Shown one piece after another: positions 16,954-25,071 of a stretch of 64,000 nucleotides of DNA. Under the pieces are notes generated by a model. That model was not told the DNA's origin and did not search any database. It was given only the letters and a program-made list of their open reading frames with translations. The first letter of the stretch is position 1. Each line of letters begins with the position of its first letter. This stretch comes from G963664835 sp963664835 (lineage in GTDB: Bacteria > Chloroflexota > UBA6077 > FW602-bin22 > JBCLEL01), in assembly GCA_963664835.2 (NCBI GenBank), contig CAXXUG010000028.1, positions 186,001 through 250,000 on the forward strand. Direction: 5' to 3'. Position numbers and translations under genes: made by a program.

Positions 16954-18009
16954 ATGAGCGAGATTATTGCGAGCCTTGAGGAAATCGAATCCTCCGGTGG
17001 GCGCGAGTTGTCGGCCGTCACAACCCAGCAGGAGTTGGATGCTTGGCGAGTGCGATACCTGGGCCGCCGCGGTCTCTTATCACAGGCAATGCGCGGCCTG
17101 GGCAAACTTCCGGCTGAGGAGCGCCCGTTAGTCGGGTCGCTGGCCAATCGCATCAAGGGCCGATTGACCTCTCAATTGGATCAGGCTCAGACCGCGTTGC
17201 GCGAGCGAGAGTTGCAGCGGCGCCTCGAAGAAACCCGCATTGACGTAACATTGCAGCCGCCATCTCTGATACGGGGACAAACCCACATTGTGCATCAGAC
17301 AATGCGGCAGATTGTCGATGCCTTTATCCCACTCGGGTTCCAGGTCGCGGAGGGTCCCGAAGTCGAGCTCGACTACTACAACTTTGAGGCGCTGAACATC
17401 CCTAAGGACCATCCAGCTCGAGATATGTGGGACACTTTCTGGATTGAAGACCCTCGACGCCCCGGCGAAGTCCTGCTGCGCACTCACACTTCTCCGGTCC
17501 AAGTCCGCGTGATGGAGCAAAGCAGGCCTCCGATTCGAGTCCTGGTTCCAGGAATGTGCTACCGCTATGAGGCGGTCGACGCTACCCACGAGTCCGTTTT
17601 CTACCAGGTCGAAGGGTTGGCCGTCGATCGCGGGATCACGATGGCCGAATTGAAAGGAACTCTGGTCAGTTTCACCCACTCAGTGTTTGGACCAGAGCGG
17701 AAGGCCCGGTTCCGTTGTGACTACTTTCCCTTCGTAGAACCAGGCGTCGAACTCTCCATCGATTGCCACGGCTGCAGCGGCTCGGGGTGCCGGCTGTGCA
17801 AGCATACAGGTTGGATCGAGATCCTCGGTGCCGGGATGGTCCATCCCAATGTGCTGGAAGCGGTTGGCTACGATCCAGAAATATACACCGGCTTCGCGTT
17901 CGGGATGGGGCCCGAGCGCATCGCAATGCTCAAGCACGGTATCGACGACATAAGACTGTTCAAGAGCAACGACCTACGTTTCTTGCAGCAGTTCGCTCCG
18001 GGGGTGTGA
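16954..18009 (+). CDS. pheS: Phenylalanyl-tRNA synthetase alpha subunit
   Basis: 351 residues, class II aminoacyl-tRNA synthetase catalytic subunit. The N-terminal coiled coil (about 1-90) binds tRNA. Motif 2 region RTHTSPVQVRVM and GMCYRYEAVDATHESVFYQ are present; motif 3 is GFAFGMGPERIAMLKHG near the C-terminus. ATG 16954 with AGGGAG upstream is preferred over an in-frame start at 16936, which would overlap the terminator of the T-box. It is followed after 3 nt by pheT. Confidence 0.97.
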   Translation: MSEIIASLEEIESSGGRELSAVTTQQELDAWRVRYLGRRGLLSQAMRGLGKLPAEERPLVGSLANRIKGRLTSQLDQAQTALRERELQRRLEETRIDVTLQPPSLIRGQTHIVHQTMRQIVDAFIPLGFQVAEGPEVELDYYNFEALNIPKDHPARDMWDTFWIEDPRRPGEVLLRTHTSPVQVRVMEQSRPPIRVLVPGMCYRYEAVDATHESVFYQVEGLAVDRGITMAELKGTLVSFTHSVFGPERKARFRCDYFPFVEPGVELSIDCHGCSGSGCRLCKHTGWIEILGAGMVHPNVLEAVGYDPEIYTGFAFGMGPERIAMLKHGIDDIRLFKSNDLRFLQQFAPGV

Positions 18010-18012
18010 TGA

Positions 18013-20463
18013 ATGAACATCGCATTGAGTTGGCTTGAATCCTATGTAGACCTCGATCGGCCCATTGAGGATGTAGCTCACGTCTTGACCATGGCCGGCA
18101 TCGAAGTGGCCGAGATCAGAGAGGTGGGCGCCGGATGGAACAACGTCTACGTCGGCCGAATTATCTCGTTGGACAAGCATCCAAACGCCGACAGACTTCT
18201 TCTTGCAACGGTAGACTACGGCGCCGATACGATCACGGTCGTCACCGGTGCACCCAACCTGGAAGTTGGCGACGTGGTGCCGCTGGCGCTAGCCGGCGCC
18301 ACACTACACGACCCATACTCCGACTCGCCCCGGACTATGAAAGTGAAGCCCGCCAAGCTCCGGGGAGTACGCTCCGAAGGCATGGTCTGCTCGGAAAAGG
18401 AGCTCGGTTTAGGCGAGGACCACTCCGGCATAATGAAGCTCGATCACGACCGGGAAATTGGTCGCGATCTTCGTGATGAGTTGGGCGAGACGGTAATTCA
18501 GCTGGACCTGACGCCAAATCGAAGCGATTGTCTTTCGATTCTCGGCGTCGCCAGTGAAATCGCCGCACATCTCGACACGAAGGTGCGTCGTCCGCCGATC
18601 GAGTGGCTGGGCGCCGGCGAGCCGGCTGATGAACTGGTCTCAATCGAGATTGCCGATCTAGATCTTTGTTCCCGCTATTGCGGAACCGTCGTACGTGGAT
18701 TAGAGATCGGGCCATCTCCACTGTGGCTCAGGCAACGTTTGGAGGCGGTCGGTTTGAGGCCGATCAACAATGTAGTTGACGTTACCAACTATGTAATGTG
18801 GGAGTTCGGCCAGCCGCTCCACGCGTTCGATTTTCGCACCCTTCGTGGAGCCAAGATTGTTGTGCGCAGGGCCCGTCCGGGCGAGCGCATCGTGACGATC
18901 GATCGGATCGACAGAGAACTCGATAATGACACGCTGGTTATCGCCGATGCTGAGCGGCCGGTAGCGCTAGCCGGAGTGATGGGCGGAAGTGATACCGAGG
19001 TCCATGAAGGGACCGTTGACGTGCTGATCGAGTCGGCAACGTTCGACCAGACTTCCATCCGAAAGACGGTCCAGAAACAGAAACTGCCTTCGGAAGCCTC
19101 GCGCAGATTTGACAAGGGCCTGCCTCTTGAACTCTCTCGCATCGCCGTCGACAGAGCGACCCGGCTGATGTTGGAAGTGGCCGGCGGTAAAGCCGCTCCC
19201 GGAGTAGTGGACGCCTGCCCCGAGCCGCCAACTCAAGTAACAATCACGTTTCCAATCAGCGAAGCTAAGCGGCTGCTGGGTGTCGACTTGACCAGCGAAG
19301 AGGTCGCGTCGGTGATGAAGCGGCTGTCGATTGGAGTGGAGACAGCGGACTCTTGCCTCTCACTTCGACCGCCGTACTGGCGAACTGACCTTCGGATCAA
19401 GGCGGATATCGTTGAAGAGCTCGCCCGAGTAATTGGCTACGATCAATTGCCGACGCGAATGCCCTCCGGCGAAATACCGGAACCGCGGCCGGCTCCTGTC
19501 TGGCATCGAGCCGAGCGAATCCGGTCCCTGTTGGCGACGCTTGGATTGAGCGAGATCGTTACCTACCCACTCGTCAGCAAAGAGAGACAGGCGCGTATTC
19601 CGCGCGCAGTCGAAGGAGCACAGAGTGGCTCGGAGTTCGACGAGCGATTCAATCCACCGGTAACCCCAATAAAGCTCGTGAATCCCCTTAGCGCGGATTC
19701 CGACGCTCTTCGCGTGAATATGATCGCTCAGCTCTTGGAGACGTTGCGGGACAACCTGCGTTATCGTGAGGGGAACGTCGATCTCTTCGAGCTCGGCAAA
19801 GTCTATCTGAGCAACGACGACGCTCTGCCGGAAGAACGAAATCTCCTGGCTGCCGTCCTGTACCGCGACCGAACCGGCCGGCGCTGGGGTGAGGTTGATG
19901 CTCAGGACTTCTATGACGGTAAGGCCTTAGTCAATGCTGTAGTCGATTCGTTCGGACTTGGCGTCGACTTTCGCCCGCTCGAGCATCCGCTCTTTCTCCC
20001 CGGCAGGGCGGCGGCGGCAATTCAATCGGGAGACGGCGGCCTTGTTGGCGCAGTGGGCGAGGTTCAGCCCGCTGTACTCCGAAAGTTCGACGTGGACAAA
20101 TCGACCACTCTGGTCCTCTTCGATTTCGACAGTCTGGCGAATGCGCCCGACGAAGAGCGAGGATACGAACCTTTGCCCCGCTTTCCCGCCGTGCAACAGG
20201 ACCTTGCGATTGTGGTCGATCAGTCCATACCGTCCGCGGATATCGAGGAAGCTATCCTTGACGCCGGTCGGCCGCTTCTGGATTCAGTCGAGCTATTCGA
20301 CCTGTTCCAGGGCGAGAGCATCGGTTTGGGCAAGCGCAGCCTTGCCTACCATCTCAACTACAGGGTCGCGGATCGCACGCTCACGGACGAGGAGGTCGCC
20401 TCCCGGCACCAGGCGATCACGAAATCTCTGGCCGACCGTCTGGGCGCCACATTGCGCACGTAG
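18013..20463 (+). CDS. pheT: Phenylalanyl-tRNA synthetase beta subunit
   Basis: 816 residues, full-length bacterial PheT. Domains in order: N-terminal segment ending in MAGIEVAE; EMAP-type tRNA-binding domain (about 40-150, with RGVRSEGMVCSEKELGL); B3/B4 editing domain (about 210-380, with RPINNVVDVTNYVMWEFGQP); B5; catalytic-like domain with VEELARVIGYDQLP; C-terminal FDX-ACB domain, with PRFPAVQQDLAIVVD, that contacts the anticodon. Expressed with pheS under the T-box. Confidence 0.97.
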   Translation: MNIALSWLESYVDLDRPIEDVAHVLTMAGIEVAEIREVGAGWNNVYVGRIISLDKHPNADRLLLATVDYGADTITVVTGAPNLEVGDVVPLALAGATLHDPYSDSPRTMKVKPAKLRGVRSEGMVCSEKELGLGEDHSGIMKLDHDREIGRDLRDELGETVIQLDLTPNRSDCLSILGVASEIAAHLDTKVRRPPIEWLGAGEPADELVSIEIADLDLCSRYCGTVVRGLEIGPSPLWLRQRLEAVGLRPINNVVDVTNYVMWEFGQPLHAFDFRTLRGAKIVVRRARPGERIVTIDRIDRELDNDTLVIADAERPVALAGVMGGSDTEVHEGTVDVLIESATFDQTSIRKTVQKQKLPSEASRRFDKGLPLELSRIAVDRATRLMLEVAGGKAAPGVVDACPEPPTQVTITFPISEAKRLLGVDLTSEEVASVMKRLSIGVETADSCLSLRPPYWRTDLRIKADIVEELARVIGYDQLPTRMPSGEIPEPRPAPVWHRAERIRSLLATLGLSEIVTYPLVSKERQARIPRAVEGAQSGSEFDERFNPPVTPIKLVNPLSADSDALRVNMIAQLLETLRDNLRYREGNVDLFELGKVYLSNDDALPEERNLLAAVLYRDRTGRRWGEVDAQDFYDGKALVNAVVDSFGLGVDFRPLEHPLFLPGRAAAAIQSGDGGLVGAVGEVQPAVLRKFDVDKSTTLVLFDFDSLANAPDEERGYEPLPRFPAVQQDLAIVVDQSIPSADIEEAILDAGRPLLDSVELFDLFQGESIGLGKRSLAYHLNYRVADRTLTDEEVASRHQAITKSLADRLGATLRT

Positions 20464-20696
20464 ACTGGACTTGGCCGGTAGGGTGGCAGGGGTGTGGGAC
20501 GAAAATGATAAATCGCGGCCAGGAGAGTGTCCGCGTTCAACCGCTCCCGTCTAGGTGTGTGAAGATTCTACCTGCTGCCGCACTCATTTTTGCGGCCGCT
20601 CCATTCGTCATTGCTATGAAAATTAGATGAATCTGCTAACTTCTGCTAACTCGTGTCGCGATTTTCATCCTCTTATGCGGCCTTCGCAAGGCCATG

Positions 20697-20893
20697 GTGA
20701 TTCCGGCGAAGTCCGGAATCCGGAGGGACGGGGATGGGAAATGTAGCGCGGGGGCTTGTCCCCCGCTCCCGGCAGACCGGCGACCAACCCTAGTCCCGAG
20801 TCACTGAATAGAAGATCCGCCAACCAGTGCGCCCCATTTTCATACCTTGGCGTGTCGGCGCAAGCTGGGATGAGCGATTCCTACGCAAATAGA
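20697..20893 (+). repeat. Dispersed hairpin repeat, copy A
   Basis: First hairpin ATTCCGGCGAAGTCCGGAAT (from 20700), then GGGGATGGGAAATGTAGC, then a second hairpin GCGGGGG (20748-20754) / CCCCCGC (20760-20766). A conserved tail follows, with CATACCTTGGCGTGTCGGCG and GATGAGCGATTCCTACG. Same order and orientation as copies near 24.5, 39.8 and 40.1 kb. Confidence 0.8.
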
Positions 20894-21032
20894 CTCCGGC
20901 AACGACCCTCGGTACCACTATATGCGACGCGGTGCTCCCAATCATCACTTCGGCCCCCGATCTCGCCAAGCGGTCGATTCAAGGCGTGGCTTGTACAACG
21001 ACGTGCACTAACGCGAATGCCGAAGGGCCTGG

Positions 21033-21061
21033 ACTCCAGTCCGCCTGAGGCGGACCGGAGT
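21033..21061. repeat. Strong hairpin upstream of amt
   Basis: ACTCC-A-GTCCGCC, loop TGA, GGCGGAC-C-GGAGT: 12 paired bases with one symmetric mismatch. It lies about 335 nt before amt. Function unknown; it has no T tract. Confidence 0.6.
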
Positions 21062-21396
21062 AACCTTGGAAGGCTTGTGTTGCCATTACCGTCCCCGATT
21101 TCACGAAGCGATTCATCGAAGGCGCGGCCGGCAAGCCAATACGGGGGCCGGCCCCGTTCGTCATTACTATGAGAACAGACCGCTTCGGGGGCCTCTCGTT
21201 CGTTATTCGCGACATCCCTTCGTCGATTTTGTGGACCTGCCTATGCTTCCCTACAATCCCTTCGCCCTGAAACCGGCGTCTGGACGTGTGGTCCGGTCTG
21301 AACTAAACTGCATCAATATCACGAAGCCAGCGCGGCCTGAGGACTCCAATCGGGTGTCCTCCTAGTAAGTGCCTATATTGGGGGAGGTCTCAATTC

Positions 21397-22621
21397 ATGA
21401 TTAGTGGAGCCGATACGGCTTGGGTCCTGGTCAGTTCGGCCCTAGTCCTATTGATGATTCCCGGAATCGCGTTCTTCTATGGAGGCCTTGTCAGGAGAAA
21501 GAACGTAGCCGGAACTCTGATGCAGGTCGTGGTTACGATGGGAGTCGTCGGAGTTGCGTGGGTGCTATGGGGCTACAGCCTGGCTTTCGGCCCTTCGCTC
21601 GGTGGTTTTTTGGGCAACCTCGAGTGGTTTGGACTCGCCGGCGTTAGCGCTGCCGATGCGGGGCCGTATTCGGACACAATCCCCCACCAGGCGTTCATGG
21701 TGTTTCAGGGCATGTTCGCGATGATAACGCCTGCGATAGTCATCGGTGGGTTTGCCGAGCGGATGAAGTTTTCCTCGTTCCTCGTGTTCACCGTCCTTTG
21801 GGTGACTATCGTCTACGCTCCAATGGCCCATTGGGTATGGAGCACTGACGGCTGGATCGGTTCGCTGGGTGCCCTCGATTTCGCCGGCGGAACGGTTGTT
21901 CACATCAACTCTGGAGTTGCAGCTCTGGCGGCGGCGCTGATCATCGGCAAGCGAATTGGCTATGGCGAGCAGTCGATGGCGCCCCACCACGTCCCTATGG
22001 TCGTTGTTGGGCGCGGGGCCTGCTATGGTTTGGATGGTTCGGGTTCAACGCCGGTAGCGCCCCTCGCGCCGGACGGGAACGCGGTCAACGCCTTCGTGGT
22101 TACGAACGTTGGCCGCGGCGGCCGGCGTAGTCGCGTGGATGGCCGCGTCCTGGCTGTTCGACGAGAAACCAAGCCTCATAGGTGCCGCATCAGGCGCTGT
22201 GGCCGGCCTTGTGGGAATCACTCCCGCTGCGGGGTTCGTCGGCGTCCTGCCGGCTATATTAATCGGTGCCGTGGCCGGTGTCCTGTGCTACTGGTCCATC
22301 AACCTTCTGAGCAAGCTGAAAGTCGACGACTCCTTAGCCGTGCTCGGAGTACACGGCATGGGCGGAACCTGGGGCGCAATTGCCACCGGCTTGTTTGTCG
22401 GCGTCGGGTTTGGAGCGTTGGCCGACGGCGTTAGTCGCGCCGAGCAGGTTCTTTACCAGCTTATCGGGGTAGGCGCGGCTTGGGGCTGGGCCCTGGCGGC
22501 AACATCTTTGATCCTGGTCGTCATCAAGGTGACGATTGGACTTCGTGTAAGCGCCGGCGATGAGGCGGCTGGATTGGATATATCTCAGCATGGCGAAATT
22601 GCCTACTCGTCCGAAGACTAG
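21397..22621 (+). pseudogene. amt: Ammonium transporter, frame-interrupted as given
   Basis: Amt/MEP/Rh-family ammonium channel, about 407 residues once repaired, with the usual multiple membrane helices. N-terminal half: MIPGIAFFYGGLVRRKNVAGT and TIVYAPMAHWVWSTDGW. C-terminal half: AVLGVHGMGGTWGAIATGLF, with the conserved pore-region histidine. Four single-base insertions lie between about 22008 and 22112, each lengthening a G or C run; removing them restores LLWFGWFGFNAGSALAPDG and the next helix. Followed by a PII gene, the standard amt-glnK pairing. I infer sequence error. Confidence 0.88.
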
Positions 22622-22727
22622 CGCTCTCGCGGCACTTCAGGAGTTTGCGACGACCCGTTGAGGGCTACGGCGAGTAGCCACTTGCGGTGTCTAACGACTA
22701 GTGCGACGATCTTGTGGGGAATCTATC

Positions 22728-23075
22728 GTGAACAGAATCGAAGCGATTATCAGACCAGAAAAGCTGCACGCGGTGACCGAGGGTCTCGCCGCGGTGGGTC
22801 TCGTGGGCCTTAATGTAGTCCACGTTACGGGTCGAGGTGCCCAACGCGGTGTCGTTGCCGGTGGCGCGCGCGGCGTCGGCCGGCGGGTGATTGACATGCT
22901 GCCCAAAGGTCAAGATCGAGCTCGTCGTCAAGGACAGCGAAACCCAGATCGCGATCGATACCGTGATCGAGAACGCCCGCCACCGGTGAGATCGGCGACG
23001 GCAAAATCTTTGTGGACGCCAGTTACAAACGTCATCCGAGTCCGGACAGGCGAGCAGGGCGACGACGCGGTCTGA
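22728..23075 (+). pseudogene. glnB: Nitrogen regulatory protein P-II, frame-interrupted as given
   Basis: PII signal protein that gates Amt in response to 2-oxoglutarate and ATP/ADP. GTG start 22728 gives NRIEAIIRPEKLHAVTEGL; the C-terminus TNVIRVRTGEQGDDAV is typical. Three +1 insertions (near 22907, 22982 and 23017) break the frame; removing them restores KVKIELVVKDSETQIAID and TGEIGDGKIFV. The T-loop region reads GRGAQRGVVAGGARGV, without the tyrosine that is uridylylated in enterobacterial PII. About 105 nt after amt. Confidence 0.83.
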
Positions 23076-23100
23076 TTATCCGGGAAGAGCTTTCGGCTTC

Positions 23101-23993
23101 CTATGGGCTGTATGGAACCGGGATTCCGTTAGTTAGCGTTTGTACCCGATAGATACTTGCGGGGGCGGTGATGTACATTACGCTCCAATCTTCCCCACCC
23201 CACGCGCAGGTTGGCCGGCGACTCCGGAGTGACGACACGACCCAACAGCTCCCCTGACGGATCGACGATCCAGACGCCTCCGGGTCCAGGACAGTACAAG
23301 ACGCCTTGTTGATCTACTTTCATCCCATCGGGAGTCACGATGCCTGGCCGGTTGATATCGATCACCACCCTGCTGTCCTCTAACCTTACGATCATCGTCT
23401 AAGTCCAGAGCCACGACGTTGCGCTCCGCACTGTCAACCACGTAAAGGGTCCTCTCGTCGGGTGAAAACGCGATGCCGTTGGGCCCCTCCAACTCATCAG
23501 TCACCAGAGTAATCGTGCCGTGCCTATCAGCAGCAAACACGCCATTGATCTCCAGTTCTTTCTCCTCGCCGGGCGGCAAGCCATATATGGGATCGGTGAA
23601 GTATATCTCGCCATTAGATTTGATCGCTAAGTCGTTTGGGCTGTTGAACCGCTTGCCCTGGTATCTGTCGAAAAGAGTCGTCGCCTGGCCGTCGTCCGAC
23701 ACCACCGTAACGCTTCGCGAGTCTCCTTCACAGACGATCAATCGGCCATCATGGTCTAGCGTCATCCCGTTCGCTTTGTCCGACGGCGCGCGAAAGGTAG
23801 TGATTTCGGTTCCTTCCGGAAGCTCGCGAAGGCGGACCGTCCGGCTGTTCGGGATATCGTTGAATAGCAGGTATCCGTCCTTCCAGACAGGCCCCTCACT
23901 GAACGCGAATCCCGCCGCAATTCTATCTATTTCCGCGTTACCCGATATGAGATCGAGGATTCTCGCGGAGACTACCTCTATGTATCCTTGCAT
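23101..23993 (-). pseudogene. SMP-30/gluconolactonase-type protein, frame-interrupted as given
   Basis: Six-bladed propeller lactonase family. Recognised by FAFSEGPVWKDGYLLFNDIP near the start, then NGMTLDHDGRLIVCEGDSR, then NSPNDLAIKSNGEIYFTDP, then GPNGIAFSPDERTLYV, and in the next frame PDGMKVDQQGVLYCPGPGG. Two breaks, near 23395 and 23205, move the frame; the second is one extra G in a run. The repaired protein ends ...YRVQTLTNGIPVPYSP at 23101. The likely reaction is hydrolysis of a sugar lactone; substrate unknown. Confidence 0.8.
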
Positions 23994-24207
23994 ACTCCCT
24001 CCAAAGACTCAGAGATTATAGACGAGTCGTCGGTAAGAATGAATATGCTCACATCCACCGTAACTGTTCAGACTTAGGGGACATTCTTTGCGAGCGTCAT
24101 TCGTGTGAAAATGTTTCCCGGGCCCCGATCCGGCATTTGCCTCCTTTCAACCATGATGCCGGCTATTTCTTGGCCTACACCGTGCCGGATTGCTGACCGT
24201 TGGTCAA

Positions 24208-24260
24208 TGGCGGAATGAGAAAATGTAGCGCGGGAGCTTGTCACCCGCTGGGGTCGTGGT
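24208..24260 (+). repeat. Dispersed hairpin repeat, partial copy B
   Basis: Contains GAAAATGTAGCGCGGGAGCT and the second-hairpin remnant GCGGGAGCTTGTCACCCGC. The first hairpin is missing. Confidence 0.6.
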
Positions 24261-24510
24261 GGGGCGTGGCAGAATCCGCCGGGCTAATTAGCTGTCCCAA
24301 TCCACAACTCCTGTCCCCCTTCATTCGTCATTTGAATGTTGTAAGTGCCTCACAAATGACACCCAAACGCTTCCAGCGAGGGGAACCGATTTTCAAACCA
24401 TGGAAAGACGAAACCCGCCGGCATGAGTAATTGGTACGAAAATGATCCTACGTGGCCCCGAGAGTGCCCTCATTAAACCGGGTCCCGCACTCGTCAATCT
24501 GGCCTCCCGT

Positions 24511-24698
24511 TCGTCCTTCTCGGCGAAGGCCGGAATCCAGGAGGGGCGGGATGGGAAATGTAGCGCGGGGGCTTGTCCCCTGCTGGGGTCGGGGTCGGGG
24601 TCGGGGCATGGCAGAATCCCCTGTGCGAATTCGCCGCATGAAACGGCAACTCCGGTTTTCATCCCTTGGTGTGCCGGCGCAAGCCGGGATGGGTGATT
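24511..24698 (+). repeat. Dispersed hairpin repeat, copy C
   Basis: CGGCGAAGGCCGGAATCCAG, then GGGAAATGTAGCGCGGGGGC, a decayed second hairpin, then the tail CTTGGTGTGCCGGCGCAAGC and GGATGGGTGATTGG. Matches copies A, E and F in element order. Confidence 0.75.
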
Positions 24699-24805
24699 GG
24701 TACGATAATGGCCGGACTAGCTAACTTCCTCTAACTGGGACTTCGTTTCCAGCCGGAAGAGGACATTGTAGGGCTGGGGCTTGTCCCCAGCCGCAGGCAG
24801 GTCAG
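24699..24805 (+). repeat. 107-bp repeat, copy D (near-identical to 44141-44247)
   Basis: Aligns without gaps to 44141-44247 with only a few mismatches by eye. Shared core includes AACTTCCTCTAACTGGG, GCCGGAAGAGGACATTGTAG and the hairpin GCTGGGGCTTGTCCCCAGC. It is a variant branch of the same repeat family. Confidence 0.8.
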
Positions 24806-25071
24806 CGGCTCAATCACGGCGGTAATACCAGACGCCGATCACTATTTGAGGGAAGGGGTCGGCATCAGAATATGTGAAATACGAAACAAAAATGCAAGCA
24901 GGTCCGCAGTCGATATGGTGCTGTTGTCCTGGCCCGCTGGCCCTTTAGGTTAACACTTGCCCGGTTCCAAAAGAGCGAGAATCCAAAACAGATACTCGTT
25001 CAAACCGTCCCCGGCGGCGTTGGCATGCGAGGCCCATTCGCCGTGTCCAAGTCGGAAAGCGCAGTACCTGA

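Larger units (their letters stand above)
20464..21396. other. Gene-free stretch with one repeat copy and a hairpin
   Basis: No convincing coding frame on either strand. It holds one copy of the dispersed hairpin repeat (20697-20893), a strong hairpin (21033-21061), and two imperfect copies of a GATCTCGCCAAGCG-like segment near 20955 and 21092. The end should contain the amt promoter, not clearly visible. Confidence 0.6.
23994..25071. other. Gene-free stretch rich in dispersed repeats
   Basis: No supported gene. Contains a partial repeat copy B (24208-24260), full copy C (24511-24698) and a variant copy D (24699-24805), all on the + strand. The segment TACGTGGCCCCGAGAGTGCC at 24450 recurs near 39935. 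The remainder to 25071 shows nothing recognisable. Confidence 0.6.

Noticed and set aside
20464..24800. Possible CRISPR array in repeat-rich gaps
   Set aside because: The repeats are long, dispersed and not regularly spaced, and no cas gene is present.
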